From Streptomyces pseudovenezuelae (GTDB lineage Bacteria; Actinomycetota; Actinomycetes; Streptomycetales; Streptomycetaceae): DNA of 64,000 nucleotides. Below the pieces are notes generated by a model. It saw only the letters and a program-made list of their open reading frames with translations, was not told the origin of the DNA and ran no database searches. Shown in pieces: positions 16,410 through 24,775 of the stretch. Location: assembly GCF_029892565.1 (NCBI RefSeq), contig NZ_JARXVH010000020.1:62001-126000 (forward strand). Reading direction: 5' to 3'. How positions within the stretch are numbered: the stretch's first letter is position 1; each line of letters opens with the position of its first letter. The position numbers were made by a program, and so were the translations under genes.

Positions 16410-17474
16410 TCAGCCGAGGTTGTTGCCCCAGAGGGACTTGTCGTCGCTCTTGAGGCTGGGGACCGTGCCGTAGGTGCCGCCGTCCGCCGTCACCAGGGGC
16501 GCGGAGAGCTGGTCCTCCAGAAGGCCGTCGCGCACCTTGATGATCGTGCTGTCGTGGTCGGTCTTGCCCGGCTTGAACGTCTTGCCGGCGATCGCCGCCT
16601 TCAGGTAGTAGAGGGCGTACTTCGCGTAGAGGTCGGCCGGCTGGGAGACGGTGGCGTCGATCCGGCCCGCCGCGATGTCCTTGAGCTCCTCGGGAATGCC
16701 GTCGTTGGAGACGACGAACACGTGCTTGTTGTCGTCGGGACCGACCAGCAGGTTCTTCTGCTTGAGCACCTGGAGCGTGCCGGACAGGGCGAAGCTGGAC
16801 TGCATGTACACACCCTTGATGTCGGGATGCGCGGTCAGGTCGGTCTGGAGCTTTTGCGCCGCGACCGCTCCGTCCCAGTTGGTGGCTTCACCGAAGACCT
16901 TGATGGCGGGGTAGTTCTTCTTCATGCACGCGTTGAACGCCTCGGTACGGTCGCGGCCGTTGACGGAGGCGAGATCGCCCTGGAGCATGACGACCTTCCC
17001 CTTGCCTCCCAGCTTCGTGCCGAGATACCGGCAGGCCTTCTCGCCGTACGCCCGGTTGTCCGCGCGGACGACCATGTACACCTTTCCGGTGTCGGGACGG
17101 GTGTCCACGGAGACGACCGGGATCTTCTTCGCTTCCAGTTGGGCGAGGGTGGGCGCGATGGCGGCGGTGTCCTGCGGTGCCATCGCGACGCCTTTGACTC
17201 CCTGGCTGATGAACGTCTGGACGTTGGCGGTGAGCTTGGCGACGTCGTTTTGCGAGTTGGTGGTCTTCAGGTCGAGTTTGAGTTCTTTCGCGAACCGCGG
17301 GGTGTACTTGATGTACGAGTTCCAGAAGTCGGTGTCCGAGCGCGGGTAGTCGACCCCGATCACCCCCGAACCATCGCCCGAAGACGATGCGGATCCGCCG
17401 CAGGCGGTGAGCGTTCCTGCGGTCAGGGCGGCGAGGGCGGCGAAGCAGGCGTATCGGGTGGCTTTGAGCTTCAT
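16410..17474 (-). CDS. Sugar ABC transporter substrate-binding lipoprotein
   Basis: This 354-residue periplasmic-binding-protein-fold lipoprotein has a lysine-containing N-terminus, a hydrophobic core and the lipobox LTAC with C25 as the lipid anchor. The mature part begins GVIGVDYPRSDTDFWNSYI, typical of ribose/galactose-type (type I) binding proteins. MAPQDTAAIAPTLAQLEAKK and VVSVDTRPD mark the first ligand lobe. The ATG at 17474 has AAGGAG about 8 nt upstream. It lies 101 nt after the SDR gene. Homologues bind ribose, rhamnose, fucose or other sugars; fucose is favoured only by context. Confidence 0.9.
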   Translation of the reverse strand: MKLKATRYACFAALAALTAGTLTACGGSASSSGDGSGVIGVDYPRSDTDFWNSYIKYTPRFAKELKLDLKTTNSQNDVAKLTANVQTFISQGVKGVAMAPQDTAAIAPTLAQLEAKKIPVVSVDTRPDTGKVYMVVRADNRAYGEKACRYLGTKLGGKGKVVMLQGDLASVNGRDRTEAFNACMKKNYPAIKVFGEATNWDGAVAAQKLQTDLTAHPDIKGVYMQSSFALSGTLQVLKQKNLLVGPDDNKHVFVVSNDGIPEELKDIAAGRIDATVSQPADLYAKYALYYLKAAIAGKTFKPGKTDHDSTIIKVRDGLLEDQLSAPLVTADGGTYGTVPSLKSDDKSLWGNNLG

Positions 17475-17575
17475 TGCTCGTGCTCCTTGCTGGTGGGTCG
17501 CGCGGACGGGCTGCGTGCGGAGCCGGCTGTGTGGGTGCGGTCGCCGGGGTGTGAGCCGAGTGGGACGGACCGGGG

Positions 17576-18334
17576 TCAGGTGCGCGGGCGGATCCGAAGG
17601 CCGTGCATGCCGCCGTCCACGGCGAGGTCGGTGCCGGTGGTCGAGCCGGCCAGCGGGCTCGCCAGGTAGGCGATGGCCGCGGCGACCTCCTCGGCTGCGA
17701 CGAGACGGCCCATGGGCTGGCGGGCGTCGAGGGCGGCGCGTTCGGCCGCGGGGTCGGCGGCCCGGTCCAGGAGGCGGCTGATCCATGGGGTGTCGGCCGT
17801 GCCCGGGTTGACGCAGTTGACGCGGATGCCGGAGTGCACGAGGTCGGCGGCACTCGCCCGGGTGAGCGCGAGCACGGCGCCCTTCGTCGCTGAGTACAGC
17901 ACCCGGTCGGGCAGTCCCGCGGTGGCGGCGATGGAGCAGGTGTTGACGACGGCCGCGCTGTCGGAGCGGTGCAGATGAGGGAGGGCGGCTCGGGTCACCC
18001 GGACCATGCCGAGGACGTTGACGTCGAAGACCCGGTGCCACTCGTCGTCGGTGTTGTCCTCGAGGGTGCCCTGGGCGCCGATCCCGGCGTTGTTGATCAG
18101 GATGTCGATGCCGTCGAGCAGGCGTGCGGCCTCCTCGACGGCTGTCCGGACGCCGGCGTCGTCGGTGACGTCCGCGCGGATGCCGATGAGGGGTTTTGGA
18201 AGGTCGTCCGGGGTGAGGTCGAGGCAGGCGACGCGGGCGCCGCGGGCGGCCAGCAGGCGTGCGGTAGCCAGCCCGATGCCGGAGGCGCCACCGGTGACGA
18301 GGGCCGTCAGTCCCGCGAACTCGGGAGTGCTCAT
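17576..18334 (-). CDS. SDR dehydrogenase, probable 2-keto-3-deoxy-L-fuconate 4-dehydrogenase
   Basis: This 252-residue classical short-chain dehydrogenase has the cofactor motif TGGASGIG (about 15-22), NNAG (about 87), the catalytic serine in NTCSIAATAG, and YSATK (about 152-156). LDL at the end of the second strand suggests NAD preference. Its ATG overlaps the stop of the dehydratase gene by 4 nt (ATGA), a strong sign of a shared pathway. In the non-phosphorylative L-fucose route an SDR oxidises 2-keto-3-deoxy-L-fuconate to the 2,4-diketo acid that an FAH-family enzyme then splits. Such an enzyme is encoded just across the divergent promoter. Specificity is inferred from context. Confidence 0.85.
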   Translation of the reverse strand: MSTPEFAGLTALVTGGASGIGLATARLLAARGARVACLDLTPDDLPKPLIGIRADVTDDAGVRTAVEEAARLLDGIDILINNAGIGAQGTLEDNTDDEWHRVFDVNVLGMVRVTRAALPHLHRSDSAAVVNTCSIAATAGLPDRVLYSATKGAVLALTRASAADLVHSGIRVNCVNPGTADTPWISRLLDRAADPAAERAALDARQPMGRLVAAEEVAAAIAYLASPLAGSTTGTDLAVDGGMHGLRIRPRT

Positions 18335-19638
18335 CGACCGGCCTCCCCACTCCACACGGGGCCGTCGGGGTAGCGGTGGTCGGCCAGCGACTGCGGGTGC
18401 AGCCGGGCGCTGATGCCGGGGGAGGACGGGGCGAGGTAGCGGCCGTCGCGGATGCGGACGGGGTCGGTGAAGTGCTCGTGCAGGTGGTCGATGTACTCGA
18501 TCACGCGGTCTTCGGTGGTGCCGCTGACGGCTATGTAGTCGAACATCGCCAGGTGCTGGACCATCTCGCACAGGCCGACCCCGCCGGCGTGCGGGCAGAC
18601 GGGGACGCCGAACTTGGCGGCCAGCAGCAGGATGGCGACGTTCTCGGTGACACCGGCGGTGCGGCTGGCGTCGAGTTGCAGGATGTCGAGCGCGCCCGCC
18701 TGGAGGAGCTGTTTGAACATCACCTGGTTGTGAGTGTGTTCACCCGTGGCCACCTTGATGGGTGCCAGCGCCCGGCGGATGGCGGCGTGGCCCAGGATGT
18801 CGTCCGGCGAGGTGGGTTCCTCGATCCAGTAGGGATCGTAGGGCGAGAGCGACGCCATCCATTCGATCGCCTGCTGGACCCCCCACGCCTGGTTGGCGTC
18901 GACGGCGATCCTGATGTCGGGGCCGACCGCCTCGCGGGCCAGCCGCATCCGGCGCTCGTCGGCCTCGCGGTCGGCGCCGACCTTCAGCTTGATCTGCCCG
19001 AAGCCTTCGGCGACCGCCTCCTTGGACAGCCGTATCAGCTTCTCGTCGTCGTAGCCGAGCCAGCCGGGCGTCGTGGTGTAGGCCGGGTATCCGTCCTTCA
19101 GCAGGGCCGTGGTGCGTTGGGCGCGACCGGGCTCGGCGCGGCGCAGGATGTCAAGAGCCTCGTCACGGGTGAGGGCGTCCTGCAGGTAGCGGAAGTCGAT
19201 CAGATCGACCAGTTGCTCCGGGGAGAGTTCGGCCAGCAGGCGCCAGACCGGCTTTCCGGTGCGACGCCCGTACAGGTCCCAGACGGCGTTGACGATCGCC
19301 GCTGCGGCCATGTGGATGGCCCCCTTCTCCGGGCCCAGCCAGCGCAGTTGGCTGTCGCCGGTCAGCCGCCGGGAGAAGCCGCCGAGATCGGCCAGTACCT
19401 CCTCGACCGGCAGCCCCATGACCAGCGGGGCCAAGGCCCGTATGGCGGCGACCTCGACGTCGTTGCCGCGTCCCACGGTGAAGGCGAGTCCGTGTCCCGT
19501 GTCCCCGGAGCTTGTTCGGATCGTCACGTACGCGGCTGAGTAGTCGGGCTCGGGGTTCATGGCATCGGAGCCGTCCAGGTCCCGTGAAGTCGGAAACCGT
19601 ACGTCGACGGCCTCGACCGCGCTGATCAGTTCACTCAT
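18331..19638 (-). CDS. Enolase-superfamily dehydratase, probable L-fuconate dehydratase
   Basis: This 435-residue mandelate-racemase-group enzyme has the acid/base motif KLK (K217/K219 in GQIKLKVGAD). Metal ligands lie in VDANQAW (D247), WIEEP (E273) and ATGEH (E300), and a later histidine lies in VCPHAGG. The long N-terminal capping domain and the order EEPTSPDD then ATGEHTHN match L-fuconate dehydratases more than rhamnonate or galactonate dehydratases. It removes water from a sugar acid to give a 2-keto-3-deoxy acid. The ATG at 19638 was chosen since GAAGGTG lies about 9 nt before it; a longer frame upstream crosses the divergent promoter. First gene of the leftward sugar operon. Confidence 0.85.
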   Translation of the reverse strand: MSELISAVEAVDVRFPTSRDLDGSDAMNPEPDYSAAYVTIRTSSGDTGHGLAFTVGRGNDVEVAAIRALAPLVMGLPVEEVLADLGGFSRRLTGDSQLRWLGPEKGAIHMAAAAIVNAVWDLYGRRTGKPVWRLLAELSPEQLVDLIDFRYLQDALTRDEALDILRRAEPGRAQRTTALLKDGYPAYTTTPGWLGYDDEKLIRLSKEAVAEGFGQIKLKVGADREADERRMRLAREAVGPDIRIAVDANQAWGVQQAIEWMASLSPYDPYWIEEPTSPDDILGHAAIRRALAPIKVATGEHTHNQVMFKQLLQAGALDILQLDASRTAGVTENVAILLLAAKFGVPVCPHAGGVGLCEMVQHLAMFDYIAVSGTTEDRVIEYIDHLHEHFTDPVRIRDGRYLAPSSPGISARLHPQSLADHRYPDGPVWSGEAGR

Positions 19639-19867
19639 CGGGCCCGGCACCTTCGGCTCGGAGAATCCGGTGCTGTCTCGGGGCCATGGTGACCACCCAT
19701 CGTCGTGTGTCAAAGAGATGTCCTGCCTGCTGCGGCAGACACTGGACATGGGATGGATTTATAGGGTCGACCGCCCTGGATGTCCATACCCCGGGAGAAA
19801 CGCTTATGGCGGGAGCCGGTTCACCTGGTGCTTTGCGTCGGTGACGTATGGGTCACGAAGCTCCAGC

Positions 19868-19896
19868 CATCCCATCTCTTCCACGGTGATGGGATG
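19868..19896. promoter_or_regulatory. Inverted repeat operator, likely for the GntR regulator
   Basis: CATCCCATC (19868-19876) and GATGGGATG (19888-19896) are perfect 9-bp arms separated by 11 nt. They lie 47 nt before the GntR start in the divergent region. A further half-site, CATGGGATGG, sits at 19748-19757 on the side of the dehydratase operon, so one regulator could control both directions. Confidence 0.6.
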
Positions 19897-19942
19897 TATT
19901 GCTACGCTGCCGCAGCCTGAGCAACGAGCAGGGAGCAGTCGC

Positions 19943-20656
19943 ATGTCATTGACCGACAAGGCGATCGGCCGGATCAGGGATCTCATCCAGTCGGGGGAGC
20001 TGCCGCCAGGAGCGAAACTGCCGCCCGAGCAGCAGCTGGCCGCGGAGCTGGGTCTGTCGCGCAATCTGATGCGGGAAGCGGTGAAGGCGCTGGTGGTCGC
20101 CCGGGTGCTGGAGATTCGCCGGGGCGACGGCACGTATGTCACCAGCCTCGAACCCGAGGTGCTGCTGAGCAGCATCGGGTCGGCGGTGGAACTGCTGCGC
20201 GGCGACACCCTGCTGGAGCTGACCGAGGTGCGCCTGCTGTTCGAACCGGTGGCCACAGGACTGGCCGCCACCAGGATCTCGCCCGAGGAACTGGCGGAGG
20301 TGGAGCGGCACTTGGACGCCATGCGCGCGGCCCGGGACGACGTGGAGCGGCTCAACAAGCACGACGCCGCGTTCCACCGGGCGGTGATCGCGGCCACGGG
20401 CAACGCCACCCTCGCCACCCTGCTGGAAGGGATCTCCAGCCGGACGGTGCGCGCACGCGTCTGGCGCGGTCTGGTCGACGACAACGTCGCAGCCCGCACG
20501 GTCGACGAACACGAGGCGATCTACCAGGCGTTGGCCGCCGGCGACGCCCCCCTGGCCCAGGCCGCCGCACTCCTGCACGTCAGCACCACCGAGCGATGGC
20601 TGCGCCAGCACCTGGAGCCGAGCGGCGCGGTCTCGAACCACGTCAAGAACGCCTAG
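19943..20656 (+). CDS. GntR/FadR-family transcriptional regulator
   Basis: This 237-residue regulator has an N-terminal winged helix (KLPPEQQLAAELGLSRNLMREAVKAL, about 30-55, with the wing GDGTYVTS). An FCD-type all-helical ligand domain follows (about 85-225), with metal-site residues in the order EVRLLFEP, HDAAFHRAVIAATGN and DEHEAIYQAL. FCD regulators of this type usually repress sugar-acid catabolism and respond to a pathway acid. The ATG at 19943 has CAGGGAGCA about 9 nt upstream; the longer frame from 19559 lacks support. It sits between the two divergent sugar units, next to a clear inverted repeat. The effector could be L-fuconate, its keto-deoxy product or lactate. Confidence 0.9.
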   Translation: MSLTDKAIGRIRDLIQSGELPPGAKLPPEQQLAAELGLSRNLMREAVKALVVARVLEIRRGDGTYVTSLEPEVLLSSIGSAVELLRGDTLLELTEVRLLFEPVATGLAATRISPEELAEVERHLDAMRAARDDVERLNKHDAAFHRAVIAATGNATLATLLEGISSRTVRARVWRGLVDDNVAARTVDEHEAIYQALAAGDAPLAQAAALLHVSTTERWLRQHLEPSGAVSNHVKNA

Positions 20657-20759
20657 CGGTTCCTCACCACACCGCTCATCACCCCGTCATCACCTCCGTG
20701 TCCGGCCCCAGGAGGCGCCGGTCACAGGGAGGCACGTTCCCTCAGGGAGGAGCACTCTG

Positions 20760-21611
20760 ATGAGATTCCTGCGCGTGGGCCCTGCGGGCTCCGAGCGTCC
20801 CGTCGTCCTCGACGCCGACAGCGTCGCCCACGACCTGACTCCGCTCACCGCCGACATCGACGGAGCCTTCCTGGCCGGCGGCGGCGTGGAGCGCGCTCGC
20901 GCGGCACTGGCCGAGGGAGCGCTGCCGCACACCGACCCGGCCGGGCAGCGGATCGGCGCACCGCTGGCGCGCCCGGGCAAGGTCGTGTGCGTCGGGCTGA
21001 ACTACGTCGATCACGCCGAGGAGACCGCGACCCCGGCCCCGATCGAGCCGGTGGTCTTCATGAAGGCAGCCAACACCGCGGTGGGACCCGACGACACCGT
21101 CCTCATCCCGCGCACCAGCACCAAGACGGACTACGAGATCGAACTCGCGGTGATCATCGGCCGGACCGCCCGCTACCTGGACTCACCGGATGCCGCCGCC
21201 GAGGTCATCGCGGGCTACGCCATCTCCAACGATGTGAGCGAACGCTCCTTCCAGCACGAACGGGGCGGGCAGTGGGACAAGGGCAAGTCCTGTGAGACGT
21301 TCAACCCGCTCGGACCCTGGCTGGTGACCCCGGACGAGACCGGGGACCCCCAGGACTTGGCGTTGCGGCTGCGGGTCAACGGCGAACTGCGCCAGGACGG
21401 CCACACCAAGAACATGATCTTCGGGGTGCACCACATCGTCTGGTACCTGAGTCAGTTCATGGTGCTGGACCCCGGCGACGTGATCAACACGGGAACGCCG
21501 GCAGGAGTCGCCTTCGGCGCCAACGACTTCCCCTACCTGCGGGCCGGCGACGTGGTCGAGGTGGAGATCGACCGGCTCGGCCGTCAGCGGCACGCACTCG
21601 GGCAGGCCTGA
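20760..21611 (+). CDS. FAH-family hydrolase, probable 2,4-diketo-3-deoxy-L-fuconate hydrolase
   Basis: This 283-residue fumarylacetoacetase-fold protein has the conserved KVVCVGLNYVDHAEE (about 78-92), metal-binding DYEIELAVIIG (about 123) and CETFNPLGPWLVT (about 178). It ends in GDVINTGTPAGV. In L-fucose degradation the hydrolase of this family cleaves the 2,4-diketo acid to pyruvate and L-lactate; the neighbouring dehydratase and SDR make that role likely. The ATG at 20760 has AGGGAGGAG about 9 nt upstream. Its stop overlaps the next ATG by 1 nt (TGATG), so the reductase is coupled. Other members act on gentisate- or catechol-derived acids, a less likely option here. Confidence 0.87.
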   Translation: MRFLRVGPAGSERPVVLDADSVAHDLTPLTADIDGAFLAGGGVERARAALAEGALPHTDPAGQRIGAPLARPGKVVCVGLNYVDHAEETATPAPIEPVVFMKAANTAVGPDDTVLIPRTSTKTDYEIELAVIIGRTARYLDSPDAAAEVIAGYAISNDVSERSFQHERGGQWDKGKSCETFNPLGPWLVTPDETGDPQDLALRLRVNGELRQDGHTKNMIFGVHHIVWYLSQFMVLDPGDVINTGTPAGVAFGANDFPYLRAGDVVEVEIDRLGRQRHALGQA

Positions 21612-22597
21612 TGCCCTCCCCGCTTCCCCCCTGGTATGCCCAACGGGTTCCCCTCGGGCGTTCCGGAGTGACCGTCAGCCGCATCGGGCTGGGGACGGCG
21701 CCGCTGGGCGGTCTGTTCTCGGCCGTCGGTGGCCGGCAGGCCGCCGACACGCTGGAATCCGCCTGGACGGCCGGGATCCGGTACTTCGACACCGCGCCCC
21801 ACTACGGTGCCGGCCTCGCCGAGCGGCGGCTCGGCACGTTCCTCTCCGGCACCGGGCGCCGGCGCTCGGAATGCACGGTGTCCACCAAGGTCGGCCGGCT
21901 GCTCGCACCCGGCGACTCCCGCCAAGGAGATGAGGCTTTCCACGGCGCACCCGGCCGCCTGCGGGTCCGCGACCACGGTGCCGAAGGCGTCTACCGCTCC
22001 CTCGCCGAGAGCCTGGAGCGCTCCGGCCTCGACGCCTTCGACGTCGTCCTCATCCACGACCCGGACGACCATTGGGAGGAAGCCGTCACCGGCGCCTACC
22101 CGGCTCTGCACCGGCTGCGCGCCGAGGGAGCCATCCGGGCCATCGGCGCGGGCACGAACCAGATCGCAATGCTCACCCGCTTCGTCACCGAGACCGACCT
22201 CGACTGCGTACTCGTCGCGGGCCGTTACTCACTGCTGGACCGCAGCGCGGCCGAGGAGTTGCTGCCCGAATGTGCCGAACGCGAGGTGGGCGTCCTGGCC
22301 GACGGCGTGTTCAACAGCGGCATCCTGGCCAACCTGGCCCCGGATGCCACCTACGGCTACGTACCGGCACCCGAAGCCGTGCGGCGCCGTGCCCTCGTCC
22401 TCAGTGAGCGCTGCGCCGCGTACGGCGTCGCGCTGGCCGCTGCGGCCCTGCGGTTCCCCCTGCGGCACCCGGCCGTCACCGGTGTCGTCGTCGGGGCACG
22501 CAGCGCGCAGGAGATCACCGTGAACGTCGCGCACGCCGGCGCGACGATCCCCGAAGAGCTGTGGGCGGCACTCGACGCACCCGAACGGGACGGATGA
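21611..22597 (+). CDS. Aldo/keto reductase, probable L-fucose dehydrogenase
   Basis: This 328-residue (alpha/beta)8-barrel oxidoreductase has the AKR catalytic set: D in YFDTAPHYG (about 58), Y in the same motif, K in TKVGR (about 98) and H in VVLIHDPDD (about 142). The family opening is VPLGRSGVTVSRIGLGTAPLG. Members close to D-threo-aldose/L-fucose dehydrogenase oxidise L-fucose to the lactone with NAD(P), which would be the first step of the route. The start overlaps the hydrolase stop by 1 nt. No lactonase gene is intact in the window; the lactone could open spontaneously or through an enzyme elsewhere. Confidence 0.85.
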   Translation: MPSPLPPWYAQRVPLGRSGVTVSRIGLGTAPLGGLFSAVGGRQAADTLESAWTAGIRYFDTAPHYGAGLAERRLGTFLSGTGRRRSECTVSTKVGRLLAPGDSRQGDEAFHGAPGRLRVRDHGAEGVYRSLAESLERSGLDAFDVVLIHDPDDHWEEAVTGAYPALHRLRAEGAIRAIGAGTNQIAMLTRFVTETDLDCVLVAGRYSLLDRSAAEELLPECAEREVGVLADGVFNSGILANLAPDATYGYVPAPEAVRRRALVLSERCAAYGVALAAAALRFPLRHPAVTGVVVGARSAQEITVNVAHAGATIPEELWAALDAPERDG

Positions 22598-22808
22598 TGA
22601 CCACAATCCACACACACCACCACGCTCGGCGGCCGGCATCCTCGCCGGTGTCAGCATCGAGCCCCGGCCCAAGGCGCCGCGCGTACACAAGGCTCGGCGC
22701 ACCCGACAGGTGCCGGGACCTCACGTGCGGCTCGAACCGGCCGGTGCGCCCGCGACGGGGTGCGAAGGACGGGCAGGAGCCAACCGGTGCGCCTGTGGGG
22801 GCAGTTCG

Positions 22809-24089
22809 GTGAAGGTGCTCCTTGCCTACGGGCAGTCCGGGCTCGACATCGAGGTGGATCCACGCACGGCGACCGTCGTCGAACCCGTCCACCACGAGGC
22901 GGCCGTCGACCAGATGGCCGTTGTGCGCGCGGCCCTGCGCGGCCCGGTCGCCGGACCGCCGCTGCGCGAACGGGTGCATCCGGGGCAGACGGTGGCCATC
23001 TCGGCGTGCGACGGCACCCGTCCACAGCCCCGGCACCTGATGATCCCGGCTGTCCTCGACGAACTGGACGGCATCGTCCGCCCGGAGGACGTGGTGATCC
23101 TCGTCGCGACCGGCACCCACCGCGGCAACGACGAGCAAGAGCTGCGGGCGATGTTCGGCGACGACATCGTGGACGCGGTACGGATCGTCAACCACGACGC
23201 CCGCGACGCCCGGCAGTTGACGTGGATGGGCCGGCACGGTGACCGCGTACCGGTGTGGCTCAACCGTGAGTGGGTGGAGGCGGACGTCCGGATCACCACG
23301 GGCTTCGTCGAACCCCACTTCTTCGCCGGCTTCTCGGGCGGACCGAAGCTTGTCGCCCCCGGACTCGCCGCCCTGGAGACCGTGCTCGTCCTGCACGATG
23401 CGGCCCGCATCGGCGACCCGCGCGCCACCTGGGGCATCACCCACGGAAACCCGGTCCACGACGATGTGCGCGCCATCGCAGAAGCCACCGGTGTCACCTT
23501 CGCGCTGGACGTGGTGCTCAACCGGGCCAAGGACGTCGTGGCCGCGTTCGGAGGCGACCTGCTGCCCATGCACGCCGCCGCGACGGCCACCGCCAAGCGG
23601 ATGGCGATGCGCCCGGTCAAGGCGCCGTTCGACGTCGTCGTCACCACCAACTCCGGCTTCCCGCTGGACCAGAACCTCTATCAGGCGGTCAAGGGGATGT
23701 CGGCGGCCTATCAGGTGGTCCGGCCCGGAGGGACGATCGTGTGCGCGGCCGAGTGCCGTGACGGCTTCCCCGACCACGGTTCCTACCGTCGGGTGCTGGC
23801 TTCCGCCCCGTCCCCGCAGGCACTGTTCGCCGACATCAGCGCGCGGACCGAGACGATTCCCGACCAGTGGCAGGTGCAGATCCAGGCCCGCATCCAGTCG
23901 GGCAGCCAGGTCATCATGCACACCTCCTTCCTCAGCGATGGGGAGCTGGCAACGGCCCATCTGCGGCAGACCCACGACATATCCGCCACCGTCGCGCAGG
24001 CGCTGGCCGCCGCGGGCCCGGACGCCCGCGTGTGCGTCCTGCCGGAAGGGCCGCAAACCATTCCCTACGTTGAACGGGGGCTGCCGTGA
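22809..24089 (+). CDS. larA: Nickel-dependent 2-hydroxyacid (lactate) racemase LarA
   Basis: This 426-residue protein is the size of Lactiplantibacillus LarA (424). Its key residues fall at a constant offset of four from the characterised enzyme: R71 (R75), H104 (H108), H170 (H174), K180 that would anchor the nickel-pincer nucleotide (K184), and H196 as nickel ligand (H200). The catalytic apparatus therefore appears complete. It interconverts L- and D-lactate or a related 2-hydroxyacid. GTG 22809 is chosen because MKVLLAYGQ begins the fold and a GGGGG site lies just upstream; the longer frame adds 33 low-complexity residues. Cofactor genes larB, larC and larE follow with overlaps. Substrate specificity among hydroxyacids cannot be read directly. 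Confidence 0.93.
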   Translation: MKVLLAYGQSGLDIEVDPRTATVVEPVHHEAAVDQMAVVRAALRGPVAGPPLRERVHPGQTVAISACDGTRPQPRHLMIPAVLDELDGIVRPEDVVILVATGTHRGNDEQELRAMFGDDIVDAVRIVNHDARDARQLTWMGRHGDRVPVWLNREWVEADVRITTGFVEPHFFAGFSGGPKLVAPGLAALETVLVLHDAARIGDPRATWGITHGNPVHDDVRAIAEATGVTFALDVVLNRAKDVVAAFGGDLLPMHAAATATAKRMAMRPVKAPFDVVVTTNSGFPLDQNLYQAVKGMSAAYQVVRPGGTIVCAAECRDGFPDHGSYRRVLASAPSPQALFADISARTETIPDQWQVQIQARIQSGSQVIMHTSFLSDGELATAHLRQTHDISATVAQALAAAGPDARVCVLPEGPQTIPYVERGLP

Positions 24090-24775
24090 GGGAGGTGCTG
24101 GATCTGGGATACGCGCGGATCGACCTCGGCCGCGAGGCACGGCAGGGACTGCCCGAAGTCGTCTACGGCCCCGGCAAGACCGTCGAGCAGATCACCGGAA
24201 TCGTCTCCGGGCTCCTGGCACACAACAGCGGGCCCGTCCTCGCCACCCGCGTTGCGCCGGATACGGCGGCGGCAGTCCTTCGGCGGGTGGACGGTGGAAC
24301 CTACGACGAGGAGGCTCGGCTGCTTGTCTGGCGGCCGGCCGCCACCGGTTGCTTCTCCGTCATGGTGGTGGCCGCCGGCACGTCCGACCGTCCGGTGGCC
24401 ACCGAAGCCTGCGCCGTAACCTCGGCCGTCGGCCTGGACACGACCGTCGTCCACGACGTGGGCGTCGCAGGACTCGACCGCATCCTGCAGGTGCGCGGCC
24501 TGCTGCAGGCCGCCGACGCGGTGGTCGTGGTCGCCGGCATGGAAGGCGCCCTCGCCAGCGTGGTCGGCGGCCTGGTGCGCGCCCCCGTCGTCGCGGTGCC
24601 CGTTTCCACCGGATACGGCGCCTCGCTGGAGGGAGTCACCGCGCTGCTCGCCATGCACGCCTCCTGTGCCGCCGGGGTGACCGTCGTCAACATCGACTCC
24701 GGTTTCTCGGCGGCCATGGCGGTCCACCGCATCGCCCAAGCTCGGCCGCCGGCAGACCACGGAGGTAGCAAATGA
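24086..24775 (+). CDS. larB: Nickel-pincer cofactor biosynthesis protein LarB
   Basis: This 229-residue protein carboxylates and hydrolyses nicotinic acid adenine dinucleotide to pyridine-3,5-dicarboxylate mononucleotide, the first step of the pincer cofactor. The N-terminal part carries YARIDLGREARQGLPEVVYG. The C-terminal part resembles AIR carboxylase (PurE), with VVAAGTSDRPVATEA near residue 97, then VHDVGVAGLDRIL and VVVAGMEGALASVVGGL. The GTG start overlaps the larA stop (GTGA), showing translational coupling. Length is normal for the family. Confidence 0.94.
   Translation: MREVLDLGYARIDLGREARQGLPEVVYGPGKTVEQITGIVSGLLAHNSGPVLATRVAPDTAAAVLRRVDGGTYDEEARLLVWRPAATGCFSVMVVAAGTSDRPVATEACAVTSAVGLDTTVVHDVGVAGLDRILQVRGLLQAADAVVVVAGMEGALASVVGGLVRAPVVAVPVSTGYGASLEGVTALLAMHASCAAGVTVVNIDSGFSAAMAVHRIAQARPPADHGGSK

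Noticed and set aside
22598..22808. MTTIHTHHH start after the aldo/keto reductase as a possible lactonase (amidohydrolase) remnant
   Set aside because: Only the HTHHH-like start fits; the following residues are arginine/proline-rich with no amidohydrolase motif.
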